Shown: positions 34,591 to 44,018, counted from the first letter of the stretch. The stretch: 64,000 nt of DNA from UBA5336 sp964412785 (GCA_964412785.1 CAYPQD010000009.1:8301-72300); one strand, 5' to 3'. The notes: generated by a model not told the origin, from the letters alone. A program made the numbers and translations.

Positions 34591-36417
34591 ATGTGTGGCA
34601 TTGTTGGCATCACCGGAACCACAATGACGGCCGAGCGCCTCGTCGAGGGCCTGCAGCGGCTGGAATACCGCGGCTATGACAGCGCCGGCCTTGCGACGGT
34701 GACCCTGGATCGGATCGGCCGCCGGCGCGCCGCGGGCAAGATCGCCAACCTCCGCGAGGCCCTGCGGGCCGATCCCCTGGACGGGCCGAGCGGCATCGCC
34801 CACACCCGCTGGGCAACCCATGGCAAGCCGACCGAGGCCAATGCCCACCCCCATAAGGCCGGGCCTGTGGCGATCGTGCATAATGGCATCATCGAGAACT
34901 TCCGCGCCCTGCGCGAGCGCCTTGCAGAGGGCGGCGCCATTTTCGCCTCCGAGACCGACAGCGAGACGATCGCCCATCTCATCGCCCACCATTTGGAGGC
35001 GAGCGGCGATCCGGTCGAGGCGGTGCGCCGGGCCCTGCCTGAACTGGAGGGCGCCTTCGCCATTGCCGTCCTGTTCGAGGGCGAGCCCGGGCTGATGATC
35101 GGCGCGCGGAAGGGTTCGCCGCTCGTGATCGGCCATGGCGAGGGCGAGATGTTCCTCGGCTCCGACGCCATTGCACTGGCGCCCTTCACGCGCCGTGTCA
35201 CCTATCTGGACGAGGGCGACTGGGCGGTGCTGCGGCCGGGCGGCGCGGAGATCTTCGACGCAGCCGGGTGCCGCGCGAACCGCCAGGTGGTCACAAGCGC
35301 GGTGCATGCCGCCATGGTCGAACTCGGGCCGTTCGCACATTTCATGCTGAAGGAAATCCACGAGCAGCCGGAATCCCTGTCGCGCTCCCTGCTGCCGCAG
35401 ATCGATGCCGGCGCGGAGCGCGTCGTCACCTCGCCTGAGGCCGGGGCGCTGTTCCGGGACGCAGACCGGGCCGTCGCCACCGCTTGCGGCACGGCCTTCT
35501 ACGCCGCGATGACGGCGAAATACTGGTTCGAGCGCTATGCCGGCCTGGCGCTGGAGACCGACATCGCGTCGGAATACCGCTACCGCCACCCGGTGCTGCC
35601 GCGCTCAGGCCCGGCGCTGTTCGTCAGCCAGTCGGGCGAGACCGCCGATACGCTGGCGGCGCTGCGCCACTGCAAGACCGGCGGCGCGCCGACCCTTGCG
35701 GTCGTCAATGTGCCGGAAAGCTCGATCGCACGCGAGGCTGACGTGATCGTGCCGACGGTGGCCGGCCCGGAGATCGGGGTCGCGTCCACAAAGGCCTTCA
35801 CCGCCCAGCTTGCCGTACTGGCGACGCTGGCCATCGCTGCCGGGCGCGCGCGCGGGGTGCTGGACGCCGCCGCCGAGGCCGCCCATGTGTGCGATCTTCT
35901 CGCTCTGCCACGCCTGGTGACGCAGGCGCTGGAGGACGAGGCGCGGATCGCGCGGATCGCCGCCGGGCTGACCGCAGCGCGCAGCGTGCTCTATCTTGGC
36001 CGCGGTCCTTACTATCCGATCGCCCTGGAGGGCGCGCTGAAACTGAAGGAAATCAGCTATATCCACGCGGAGGGTTATGCTGCCGGCGAGCTCAAGCACG
36101 GGCCGATCGCGCTGATCGAGGACGGCGTGCCCGTCATCGTCATCGCGCCCCATGACGACCTGATGGAGAAGACTGTCTCCAACATGGAGGAGGTGCGCGC
36201 GCGCGGCGCCCGGGTGATCCTGGTCACTGACCCGGCCGGCGCCGAGGCGGCGGGCCATGGCGCCGATGAGGTGCTGACCGTGCCGGCAGCCGGGGCGATG
36301 GCCATGCCGATCCTCGCCACCGTCCCCATCCAGCTCCTCGCCTACCACGTCGCCCTCGCCAAGGGCGAGGACGTCGACCAGCCCAGGAACCTCGCAAAGA
36401 GCGTGACTGTGGAGTAG
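34591..36417 (+). CDS. glmS: Glutamine-fructose-6-phosphate aminotransferase (isomerising)
   Basis: GlmS makes glucosamine-6-phosphate, the first committed step to UDP-GlcNAc for peptidoglycan and lipid A. The 608-residue protein starts MCGIVGITG, so Cys2 becomes the N-terminal nucleophile of the glutaminase domain; this fixes ATG 34591 over the upstream ATG at 34534. HTRWATHG and NGIIEN follow. Two SIS domains occupy the C-terminal two-thirds, with SQSGETADTLAAL binding sugar phosphate, ELKHGPIALIE, and a terminal NLAKSVTVE. GGAG lies about 11 nt upstream of the start. I see no glmS ribozyme in the 185-bp leader. Its products feed MurB/Ddl and LpxC, encoded further along the window. Confidence 0.96.
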   Translation: MCGIVGITGTTMTAERLVEGLQRLEYRGYDSAGLATVTLDRIGRRRAAGKIANLREALRADPLDGPSGIAHTRWATHGKPTEANAHPHKAGPVAIVHNGIIENFRALRERLAEGGAIFASETDSETIAHLIAHHLEASGDPVEAVRRALPELEGAFAIAVLFEGEPGLMIGARKGSPLVIGHGEGEMFLGSDAIALAPFTRRVTYLDEGDWAVLRPGGAEIFDAAGCRANRQVVTSAVHAAMVELGPFAHFMLKEIHEQPESLSRSLLPQIDAGAERVVTSPEAGALFRDADRAVATACGTAFYAAMTAKYWFERYAGLALETDIASEYRYRHPVLPRSGPALFVSQSGETADTLAALRHCKTGGAPTLAVVNVPESSIAREADVIVPTVAGPEIGVASTKAFTAQLAVLATLAIAAGRARGVLDAAAEAAHVCDLLALPRLVTQALEDEARIARIAAGLTAARSVLYLGRGPYYPIALEGALKLKEISYIHAEGYAAGELKHGPIALIEDGVPVIVIAPHDDLMEKTVSNMEEVRARGARVILVTDPAGAEAAGHGADEVLTVPAAGAMAMPILATVPIQLLAYHVALAKGEDVDQPRNLAKSVTVE

Positions 36418-36456
36418 TCGGGCGGGGGGATGCGCGTTGCGGCCGGCGGTTCGCGC

Positions 36457-37662
36457 TCAGCCCTGTTTCAGCTCGTCGAAGGGGACGTCCTTGTCGACGC
36501 GGACGTCGCCGGGCAGGCCGAGGACGCGTTCGGCGATGATGTTCTTCAGGATCTCGTCGGTGCCGCCGGCGATCCGTAGGCCCGGCGCCCACATGAAGCT
36601 CTGCTGGAACAGGGCGTCGTGGGGCATCCGCTCCTCGTCCGTCATCAGGCCGTAATGGTCCTGCATCTCGATCGCCGCATTGCAGATGTCCTGCAGCTGG
36701 TTGGCGGTGATGATCTTGCCGATGGAGGCTTCCGGGCCCGGCGTCTCGCCGCGCGAGAGCGCCGTCTGGGTGCGGAACTTGGTGAGCTTGTAGCCCTGGG
36801 CGGCGACATACCAGTCCGCCAGCATCTGGCGGAAATCGCTGTCTGACAGGGTGCCGGCGGTGCGGGCATAATCCATGATCTCGGCCCAGTCCGGCCCGGG
36901 CGAACCGCCGACGGCGAGGCGCTCATTCATCAGGGTGACGATGGCGACCTTCCAGCCCTGGCCAACCTCGCCGAGGCGGTCGCTGTCGGGGATGCGCACA
37001 TCGGTGAAATAGACCTCGTTGAACTCGCGCCCGCCGGATGCCTGGTGGATCGGGCGCGCTTCGACGCCGGCCTGCTTCATGTCGACGATGAACATGGTCA
37101 GGCCCTTGTGCTTGGGCGCCTTCGGGTCGGTGCGCGCAAGCAGGATGCCATAGTCTGAATAGTGCGCGCCGGAGGTCCAGACCTTCTGGCCGTTGACCAC
37201 CCAATGGTTGCCCTGCTTGACGGCGCGGGTCTTGACGCCCGCAACATCGGAGCCCGCCGCCGGCTCTGAGAACAGCTGGCACCAGATTTCCTCGCCGCGC
37301 AGGGCCGTGTGGACATAGCGGGCCTTGTGCGCATCGGAGCCGAACGCGATGACGGTCGGGATGCACATGCCAAGGCCGATGGTGAACGGGCCTGTCGGGG
37401 CGTCGAAACGGCTTTCCTCCTGATTCCAGATCACCTGCTCGATCGGCGTGCCGCCGCGCCCGCCCATATCCTTCGGCCAGGTGATCTGGGCAAAGCCGGC
37501 ATCGGCCTTCTTGGCCTGCCAGTCCTTGGCGAGGGCCATGAATTCCTCGCCGGAAATGCGCTGGCGCAGGGGCCGGGCACCCTTCGGCTCGAGATTGGCA
37601 TCGAGGAAGGCGCGCGCCTCGGCGCGGAAGGCTGCTTCTTCGTGGGTGTCGTTGAAATCCAT
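36457..37662 (-). CDS. Acyl-CoA dehydrogenase, larger subunit of a pair
   Basis: This is a 401-residue FAD-dependent acyl-CoA dehydrogenase. Motifs include CQLFSEPAAGSDVAG at the flavin/substrate face, VVNGQKVWTSGAHYSDYGIL, RIPDSDRLGEVGQGW, and the C-terminal IAGGTDEILKNIIAERVLGLP. It starts 43 nt after the other dehydrogenase gene on the same strand. Adjacent acyl-CoA dehydrogenase genes of about 400 and 370 residues often encode heterotetrameric enzymes acting on bulky acyl-CoA chains such as steroid side chains (FadE28/FadE29 type). That pairing is inferred here. The substrate is unknown. Confidence 0.9.
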   Translation of the reverse strand: MDFNDTHEEAAFRAEARAFLDANLEPKGARPLRQRISGEEFMALAKDWQAKKADAGFAQITWPKDMGGRGGTPIEQVIWNQEESRFDAPTGPFTIGLGMCIPTVIAFGSDAHKARYVHTALRGEEIWCQLFSEPAAGSDVAGVKTRAVKQGNHWVVNGQKVWTSGAHYSDYGILLARTDPKAPKHKGLTMFIVDMKQAGVEARPIHQASGGREFNEVYFTDVRIPDSDRLGEVGQGWKVAIVTLMNERLAVGGSPGPDWAEIMDYARTAGTLSDSDFRQMLADWYVAAQGYKLTKFRTQTALSRGETPGPEASIGKIITANQLQDICNAAIEMQDHYGLMTDEERMPHDALFQQSFMWAPGLRIAGGTDEILKNIIAERVLGLPGDVRVDKDVPFDELKQG

Positions 37663-37705
37663 GGTGTGTGTCTCCTCAGATCAAGCCGTTTTCGGACCGG
37701 TCGCC

Positions 37706-38821
37706 CTAAGCCGCATTCTTCCGTTCCAGTGCCGCCACCAGTTTCTCCTTCCAGACCTTGGGCGCGCCGGCCTGGACCGCGAGCAGCTTGGCACGGCGGT
37801 AGAACAGGTGGCAGTCGACCTCCCAGGTGAAGCCCATGCCGCCATGGGTCTGGATGTTCTCCTTCGAGGCGAACCAACAGGCCTCACTGGCCGCGACCCG
37901 CGCCGCGGCGGCCGCCTCGGGCAGTTCCGCCGCATCGGTCGAAAGCGCCCAGGCGCCGTAATAACAGTTTGAGCGGGCAACCTCGTTCTTGACGTACATT
38001 TCCGCAAGCTTGTGCTTGATCGCCTGGTTGCCGCCAATCGGCCGGCCGAATGCATGGCGCGCCTTCGCATAGTCGACGGCCATCTCCTGCGCCCGGCTCG
38101 CCCCGCCAAGCTGTTCGAAGGCAAGCAGGACGGCGGCGCGGTCCAGCAGCGCGTCATTGAGCGCGGCGCCCTCGCCGGCGGTGCCGAGGCGCTCGGCCTT
38201 CGCGCCGGAGAAGGTGATCTCGGCATGCGAACGTGTCGGGTCGAGCGTTCTCACGGGCTTTCGCTCAACGCCCTCCTGTTCGAGTTCCACGAGCACGAGG
38301 CTTGCCCCGGCAGCATCGCCAGCGAGCACAATCGCGTGGGTCGCGATATCGCCGTCCAGAACCGGAACCTTGATGCCGGTCAGCGCATGGCCGTCAAAGC
38401 GCGTCGAGAGCCGCGCCGGGTCGGGATAGCCTGGACCCTCGGAGGCGGCATAGGCGCCGACCACGTCGCCTCTGGCGATCCCCGGCAGGACAGCGGACTT
38501 CTGGGCCTCTGACCCGGCAAGCTTCAGCGCCTCGGCGAGCATATAAACGGTTGAGGAGAACGGCACCGGCGCCAGCGCCCGGCCCATTTCCTCTGCAAGG
38601 ACGCACAGTTCCAGCATGCCAAGCCCGAGCCCGCCATGGTCTTCCGGGATCGCCGTGCCAAGCCAGCCCATCTCCACGATGGCCTGCCACAGCGCCGCAT
38701 GATGGCTGACCTCGGCCTGGTCGAGGACCGTGCGAACTTCGCTGGTCGGACACTTCGCCTGAAGGAATTTCCGCGCCTCGTCGCGCAGGAATTTCTGGTC
38801 TTCGGAAAAGTCGAAATTCAT
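37706..38821 (-). CDS. Acyl-CoA dehydrogenase, smaller subunit of a pair
   Basis: This 371-residue protein has the acyl-CoA dehydrogenase fold: FSEDQKFLRDEARKFL at the start, IPEDHGGLGLGMLELCVLAE, and QTHGGMGFTWEVDCHLFYRR near the C-terminus. The middle segment is shorter and less conserved than in its neighbour, and the standard FSEPxAGSD motif is replaced by YAASEGPGYPD. This suggests a partner role or a changed active site, as in heterotetrameric enzymes. The start is ATG 38821; the longer frame to 38857 lacks family similarity. It is the first gene of the pair. Confidence 0.88.
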   Translation of the reverse strand: MNFDFSEDQKFLRDEARKFLQAKCPTSEVRTVLDQAEVSHHAALWQAIVEMGWLGTAIPEDHGGLGLGMLELCVLAEEMGRALAPVPFSSTVYMLAEALKLAGSEAQKSAVLPGIARGDVVGAYAASEGPGYPDPARLSTRFDGHALTGIKVPVLDGDIATHAIVLAGDAAGASLVLVELEQEGVERKPVRTLDPTRSHAEITFSGAKAERLGTAGEGAALNDALLDRAAVLLAFEQLGGASRAQEMAVDYAKARHAFGRPIGGNQAIKHKLAEMYVKNEVARSNCYYGAWALSTDAAELPEAAAAARVAASEACWFASKENIQTHGGMGFTWEVDCHLFYRRAKLLAVQAGAPKVWKEKLVAALERKNAA

Positions 38822-39013
38822 GGGGCTGCCGCCTTCTCGTTTCCGTCCCTCAATCACACTCTAGCGCAGTTGACGCGCGCGGAAAGCCCGTGCCGTTGCG
38901 TCAGGGCCTGCGGCAGGATGCGGCGGAACCGTGAAATTCGCAGGTCGGCCTTGACCCGGCAGAAACCGCTTTCTGGCAGGGACAGGGCCGACACCATCAC
39001 GATGGAGCAGGTC

Positions 39014-39598
39014 ATGGCCAAGGCGATCTTCCACAAGAACCAGCGCGTTTATGTCAAGCCGGTCGGCACCTACGCCCTCATCGAGCGGGTGGTCCCGCAC
39101 TGGGTCAAGGATGTGGAGGAGCCCCTTCGGGTCACCTATGATGTCGGGCTGGGGCGCGAATTTTCCGCTGCCGAGCTCGTCTCGGAGGCGACCATGCGCA
39201 AGCGCGACCTCGATGGCGAGGATGACGAGGCCGAACTGGTCGAGCACTGGCGGATCTTCCGGCTCGGCAATTCCTGGCACCAGGGCCAGGACGCCTCGCA
39301 TCACCCGCATCCGGGCACCTTCCCGGTGGTGCGCACCGACGAGAAGGAATGGGGCGGCTGGCGGGTTCCAGGCGCGGAGTATGATCGCGACCCTGCGCGG
39401 ATCGAGCACCAGGCGCGCCTCATCGTCAACGCACCGCACATGCTGCGCCTGTTGCGCAAGTTCCATGAATTCCTCAATCACAACGCCGACCGCCTGCCCG
39501 ACGAGATTGCCAAGGAGGCCAAGCGCTGCCAGGCAATCCTGCGCGACATTTACGACGTCCCGCATGGCGACGCGCCGCAGGTCAGCGCCGCCGAATAG
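39014..39598 (+). CDS. Conserved hypothetical protein
   Basis: This is a 194-residue soluble protein without signal peptide or membrane segment. The N-terminal 55 residues (FHKNQRVYVKPVGTYALIER onward) look like a small beta-rich domain. A middle section, rich in His and Trp, contains HWRIFRLGNSWHQGQDASHH and a short PHPGTF. The C-terminal 80 residues are helical (LIVNAPHMLRLLRKFHEFLN). I do not recognise a family or catalytic motif; the clustered His/Trp residues suggest metal or nucleotide contacts, but this is not more than a guess. ATG 39014 is used because GGAG lies 6 nt upstream. It is divergent from the dehydrogenase pair and converges on a VanZ-like gene. Confidence 0.75.
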   Translation: MAKAIFHKNQRVYVKPVGTYALIERVVPHWVKDVEEPLRVTYDVGLGREFSAAELVSEATMRKRDLDGEDDEAELVEHWRIFRLGNSWHQGQDASHHPHPGTFPVVRTDEKEWGGWRVPGAEYDRDPARIEHQARLIVNAPHMLRLLRKFHEFLNHNADRLPDEIAKEAKRCQAILRDIYDVPHGDAPQVSAAE

Positions 39599-39600
39599 GC

Positions 39601-39975
39601 TCACACGCCGCGCCGGCGGATGAGCAGCCGGGCAAGGCCCAGCCCGATTGCGACGCCAGCGGCGTTGGCGAGCGCGTCGGCGAGGCTTGGAAAGCGCTGC
39701 CAGGGCGTCACAGCCTGCAGCCCTTCCAGCGCGGCGCCATAAGCGACCAGCAGGAGACCCGCCATCGCCCACCACCGCACCCCGCCGGCAAGTCCCACCG
39801 ACAGGGCCAGGCCGGCATAGGCGAGGGCGTGTTGCAGCTTGTCCAGTCCGGGAAAGCCGGCGCCATCGCCCGGTGGCTTGAGCGACAGCACGGCGATCGC
39901 CGCCGCCAGCAGAACGGCAAGGCCCTGCGCCGCCGAACGGACGCGCCGGGATGGGATGCTGCGCCCTCCTGTCAT
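39601..39975 (-). CDS. VanZ-like membrane protein
   Basis: This is a 124-residue membrane protein with about four hydrophobic segments. The VanZ-family pattern is clear: LDKLQHALAYAGLALSV in the first half, EGLQAVTPWQRFPSLADALA with the conserved Glu-Gly-Leu-Gln and Asp, then NAAGVAIGLGLARLL. Family members are named after a teicoplanin-resistance protein, but most have no known role. The stop is 2 nt past the end of the convergent hypothetical gene. It is divergent from pepN with 100 bp between starts. Confidence 0.82.
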   Translation of the reverse strand: MTGGRSIPSRRVRSAAQGLAVLLAAAIAVLSLKPPGDGAGFPGLDKLQHALAYAGLALSVGLAGGVRWWAMAGLLLVAYGAALEGLQAVTPWQRFPSLADALANAAGVAIGLGLARLLIRRRGV

Positions 39976-40075
39976 CGCCAGCCCTTGCCTTTACCCCGGA
40001 TTGCGCCCCACCTTGCAGCATACGCCCAGCCGTTTAGACCGGTCCGGCGGGACCGGGAAGGAGCAGGACTTCAAG

Positions 40076-42670
40076 ATGCGAACCGATACGCCGGCGCAGG
40101 TAAGGCTGGCCGACTACGCCCCCTATCCCTTCAAGATTCCCCGCGTGGCGCTCACCATCTCGCTTGATCCGAAGGAAACGCAGGTCACCGCGCTGCTCAG
40201 TATCGAGCGCGCCGAGGCAGGCGGCACCGCGCCGCTGCGCCTTGATGGCGAGCACCTGAACCTGAAGCGCCTTGCGGTCAATGGCCGCACGCTCGCGCCC
40301 GGAGAGTTCGAGATCGACGAGACGGGCCTGACCCTTGCCGGCGCGCCCGATGCCTTCACCCTCGAGACCGTGGTGGAGATCGCACCGGAGGCCAACACAG
40401 CCCTGTCGGGGCTTTATATGTCCGGCGGCCGTTTCTGCAGCCAGTGCGAGGCGGAAGGCTTCCGGCGGATCACCTACTGGCCGGACCGGCCGGATGTGAT
40501 GAGCCGCTTCCATGTCCGCGTGGAGGGCGATGCGGCACGCGAGCCGGTCCTCCTCTCAAACGGCACCCCGGCAGCATCCGGCGCCCTGGCGGAGGGGCGA
40601 CATTTCGCCGAGTGGGACGATCCCTGGCCGAAGCCATCCTATCTTTTTGCCCTGTGCGCCGGCACCTATGACGTCCTGCGCGACACCTTCACCACCTGTT
40701 CCGGCCGCCGGGTCGATCTCGCCATCCACGTCGATCCCGGCGAGGCGTCGCGCGCGGGCTGGGCGATGGACTGCCTGAAACGCTCCATGCGCTGGGACGA
40801 AGAGGTCTATGGCCGGGAATATGACCTCGACGCGTTCAACATCGTTGCTGTGCGCGACTTCAATTTCGGCGCGATGGAGAACAAGGGTCTCAACATCTTC
40901 AACTCCGCCTATGTGCTCGCCGACGAGACGACGGCGACCGACATTGATTTCGAGGCGATCGAGAGCATTGTTGCCCATGAATACTTCCATAACTGGACCG
41001 GCAACCGCATCACCTGCCGCGACTGGTTCCAGCTGTGCCTGAAGGAGGGCCTCACCGTCTTCCGCGACCAGGATTTCTCCGCCGACATGCGCTCAGCCCC
41101 GGTGCAGCGGATCAAGGACGTGACACGCCTGCGCGCGCGCCAGTTTCCCGAGGATGCCGGCCCGCTGGCGCATCCGGTGCGCCCGCAGGCCTTCGCCTCG
41201 ATCGACAATCTCTACACCGCCACGGTTTACGAGAAGGGGGCGGAACTGATTCGCGCCCTGAAGACGCTGATCGGTGCTGACGCCTTCGCCCGCGGCATGG
41301 CGTTGTATTTCGAGCGCTTTGACGGCATGGCGGCCACGATCGAGCACTTCTACAGCTGTTTCGAGGAGGCCGCCGGACGCGACCTTGCCGCGTTCCGTGC
41401 CTGGTATGACCAGCCGGGCACCCCGGAAGTGCGCGTGCGCGAGACCTGGGACGCGGCGACCGGCACGCTTACCATCGGCTTCACCCAGGTGAAGGCCGAC
41501 ACGCCGGACGGGCGCGCCAGGCACTATGTGCCGATCCCGGTCGCCTGCGCCCTGATCGGCGAGGATGGCGCCCATCTGGAGGCCGAGGGCTGGCCCGGCG
41601 GGGAACGCCTCATCGTCCTGGAGGGATATCGAACGCGCATCGCGGTGACGCTTGGCAAGGGGGCGGCGCGGCCGCACCTGTCCGTTCTGCGCGGCTTTTC
41701 CGCGCCGGTGCGCCTTGCCCGAAACCTGCCGCAGTCGGCCCGTCGCCAGCTTGCCGTGCTGGAGAGCGACCCGGTGAGCCAGTGGGACCTCGTCCAGTCG
41801 GTCGCGCGCGAGGAAATCCTCCGCCTCGCCAATGGTGGCCGGCGGCTGAAGCGCGGCGTCGTCGACATGGTCGCTGAGGCCGTTGAGCGGGCTGCGCCGT
41901 CCGATCCGGCCTTTGCCGCCCTGCTGATGCGCTTGCCTGAAACCGGTGAGACCTTTCTGGCCTGCGACCCCGGCGACCCGGTGGCTCTTGAGGATGCGCG
42001 CCGCACCGTCCATCGCGCCCTCGCCCTGCGGCTTGCCGAGTTCGGCGAGCGTGTACTGTTCCGGGCCTCAGCGGCGCCCTTCCGCCCCGATGCCGAGCAG
42101 GCGGGTGAGCGGGCGCTGCGGGCCCAGGCGATTGCCGGCCTTGGCGCGCGCGGTCAGGATCATCGCATCCTCGCCCTGTATGAAAGCGCCCCGAACATGA
42201 CCGAGCAGCTTGCCTGCCTGCGGGCGCTCGCCGAGCGGGAAGGCGAGGCCCGCGAGGCGGCCCTCTCCGGCTTCTATGACCAGTGGGCCGACAACCCGCT
42301 GATCATCGACAAATGGTTCGCCGTGCAGGCGGCCACCGGCACGCTCGACCAGGTCGAGGCGCTGACCCGACACCCGGCCTTCGACCTCAAGAACCCAAAC
42401 CGGGTCAGGGCCGTCGCTGGGGTCTTTGCCATCCAGAACCTCGCCCGGTTCCACGATCCCGGCGGGCGCGGCCACCGCCTGCTCGCCGACATCGCGGAGA
42501 AGGTTGACCGGACCAATCCCGCCATTGCTGCGCGCCTCCTGACCGGGTTCGAACAGTGGCGGCGGCTGACGCCGGAGCCGCGCGAGAGCGCCGCGGCGAC
42601 ACTTCGCCGGCTGAAATCGCTGAACCTGTCGAAGAACGCAGCCGACATAGTCGCACGGGCTGCGGGTTAG
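40076..42670 (+). CDS. pepN: Aminopeptidase N
   Basis: PepN is a zinc M1 aminopeptidase that clips N-terminal residues from cytoplasmic peptides. The 864-residue size is that of the E. coli type. The exopeptidase motif GAMENKGLN is followed by the zinc motif HEYFH (His301, Glu302, His305) and NWTGNRITCRDWFQLCLKEG, which carries the third ligand Glu. The C-terminal half is the helical DUF3458-type domain found in proteobacterial PepN. ATG 40076 is preferred to the long upstream frame from 39839, which overlaps the divergent VanZ-like gene. It converges on murB across a 219-bp gap that holds a dispersed repeat. Confidence 0.95.
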   Translation: MRTDTPAQVRLADYAPYPFKIPRVALTISLDPKETQVTALLSIERAEAGGTAPLRLDGEHLNLKRLAVNGRTLAPGEFEIDETGLTLAGAPDAFTLETVVEIAPEANTALSGLYMSGGRFCSQCEAEGFRRITYWPDRPDVMSRFHVRVEGDAAREPVLLSNGTPAASGALAEGRHFAEWDDPWPKPSYLFALCAGTYDVLRDTFTTCSGRRVDLAIHVDPGEASRAGWAMDCLKRSMRWDEEVYGREYDLDAFNIVAVRDFNFGAMENKGLNIFNSAYVLADETTATDIDFEAIESIVAHEYFHNWTGNRITCRDWFQLCLKEGLTVFRDQDFSADMRSAPVQRIKDVTRLRARQFPEDAGPLAHPVRPQAFASIDNLYTATVYEKGAELIRALKTLIGADAFARGMALYFERFDGMAATIEHFYSCFEEAAGRDLAAFRAWYDQPGTPEVRVRETWDAATGTLTIGFTQVKADTPDGRARHYVPIPVACALIGEDGAHLEAEGWPGGERLIVLEGYRTRIAVTLGKGAARPHLSVLRGFSAPVRLARNLPQSARRQLAVLESDPVSQWDLVQSVAREEILRLANGGRRLKRGVVDMVAEAVERAAPSDPAFAALLMRLPETGETFLACDPGDPVALEDARRTVHRALALRLAEFGERVLFRASAAPFRPDAEQAGERALRAQAIAGLGARGQDHRILALYESAPNMTEQLACLRALAEREGEAREAALSGFYDQWADNPLIIDKWFAVQAATGTLDQVEALTRHPAFDLKNPNRVRAVAGVFAIQNLARFHDPGGRGHRLLADIAEKVDRTNPAIAARLLTGFEQWRRLTPEPRESAAATLRRLKSLNLSKNAADIVARAAG

Positions 42671-42830
42671 GGCGGTTTCCGATCAGATTGACCCGCCCGG
42701 CAGGGTGTATTGTGTGCTTGGCGAGGATCAAGCCGGGCTGGACGCGGGCATCCTTAGAGCCGTGCGACGCGGCCGCAGCGCAAAGGATACCTCAGCGCGC
42801 TGCCTCAAAGGGCCAGGTCAAAACACTCAC

Positions 42831-42909
42831 TCGGAACCGATCCCTTGCCCTGCGCTGCGTGGATCGGTCCCGATCCATGCAGCTGGGTATCATCCGCGCA
42901 CATTGGTAT
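42831..42909. repeat. Dispersed palindromic element, copy 2 (rearranged)
   Basis: TCGGAACCGATCCCTTGC (42831-42848) matches the left part of the element seen complete at 49738-49843. It is followed by an inverted left part with the perfect GGATCGG-TC-CCGATCC hairpin and ATGCAGCTGGGTAT, and then by the right end CATCCGCG-CA-CATTGGTAT. The copy is therefore composed of element ends joined head to head. Its right end overlaps the last codons and stop of murB, which read ...NTNVRG on the minus strand. The rest of 42671-42830 shows nothing I can name. Confidence 0.75.
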
Positions 42910-43861
42910 TAGCGGAGGTTGCCTCCGGCAGGCGCCCGATCCGGCGCACCTCCCAGCGCAGGGACACGCCACTCGTCTCCAGCACCCGTGCGCGCACCAG
43001 TTCGCCGAGCGCCTCCAGCTCGGCGGCAGTCGCCTCGCCCGTGTTCACCAGGAAGTTGCAGTGCTTGTCCGACACCCGGGCACCGCCGACCCGCAGGCCG
43101 CGGCAACCGGCGGCATCGATCAAGCGCCACGCGCTTCGCGGGTCCGGTGTGCCCGGCGGATCGGGATTGGCGAAGGTGGAGCCTGAGGTCTTCTCCCGGA
43201 TCGGCTGGCTTTCGCCCCGTTGCACCTGCAGGGCGGCGATCTCTGCGGCGATCCTGTCGGCATCGCCCGTGCCGCTGGCCCGGAGCGTGAGCGCGGTGAC
43301 GATGACGTCCTCCGGCAGGGCCGAATGGCGATAGCCGAGATCGAGGTCCGCAGCAGGCAGTGTCACCGGCTCACCGCCGCGGGTCACGCCGTCGACCGCC
43401 ACCAGGACGTCCGACAGCTCGCGCCCATAGCAGCCGGCATTGGTCCGCACTGCCCCGCCCAGTGTGCCGGGAATGCCGGACAGAAAGGCGAGCCCTTCAA
43501 GGCCCTCGCGGGCGGCGGTCCGTGCGACCTGAACGTCAAGCGCGCCCGCCCCCACCCGCAGCATGGTCTCACCGGTCCGCTCCACCGCGCCCCAGCCCTT
43601 GCCGGCGAGCCGGATGACCAGCCCTTCGACGCCGCCATCGCGCACGATCACGTTCGAGCCGACGCCGAGCACGGTGACGGGCACGGTCTCCGGCAGAGCC
43701 TGCAACGCGCCGGCGAGGTCGGCGGCATCGGCAGGCAGGAAGAGCGCATCAGCCGGTCCGCCTACCCGGAACCACGTATAGGGCGCCAGTGTGGCGCCGG
43801 CGATCAGCGTGCCACGGACCGGTGAAAGGCGGTCGGGATCAAAGGCCATGGCCTTTCGCAT
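42890..43861 (-). CDS. murB: UDP-N-acetylenolpyruvoylglucosamine reductase
   Basis: MurB reduces UDP-GlcNAc-enolpyruvate to UDP-MurNAc using FAD and NADPH. The 323-residue protein has the flavin motifs LGVGSNVIVRDGGVEGLVIRL and GIPGTLGGAVRTNAGCYG, the catalytic-Ser region KTSGSTFANP, and SDKHCNFLVNTGEAT with a C-terminal catalytic Glu region. The start is ATG 43861 or 43849; a longer frame to 44020 runs into the ddl start region. It is divergent from ddl, whereas in most alphaproteobacteria murB precedes ddl on the same strand. The final residues NTNVRG and the stop are supplied by a dispersed palindromic repeat. A CCGGGT/ACCCGG hairpin lies at 43876-43893 in the divergent promoter region. 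Confidence 0.94.
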   Translation of the reverse strand: MRKAMAFDPDRLSPVRGTLIAGATLAPYTWFRVGGPADALFLPADAADLAGALQALPETVPVTVLGVGSNVIVRDGGVEGLVIRLAGKGWGAVERTGETMLRVGAGALDVQVARTAAREGLEGLAFLSGIPGTLGGAVRTNAGCYGRELSDVLVAVDGVTRGGEPVTLPAADLDLGYRHSALPEDVIVTALTLRASGTGDADRIAAEIAALQVQRGESQPIREKTSGSTFANPDPPGTPDPRSAWRLIDAAGCRGLRVGGARVSDKHCNFLVNTGEATAAELEALGELVRARVLETSGVSLRWEVRRIGRLPEATSANTNVRG

Positions 43862-44018
43862 AGGGCCAATTCCGACCGGGTTGAACCACCCGGCGGCAGC
43901 CTGTTGGGGGATTGGCTGCGCGGCGCCGCTGGCGTGCGCGCTCACGGCTTGGCAACTTCGGGCGGGCAAGGATGGGTCCATGCCGGGTTGGCGGGCATGC
44001 CAGGGAAAGGACAAGGCC

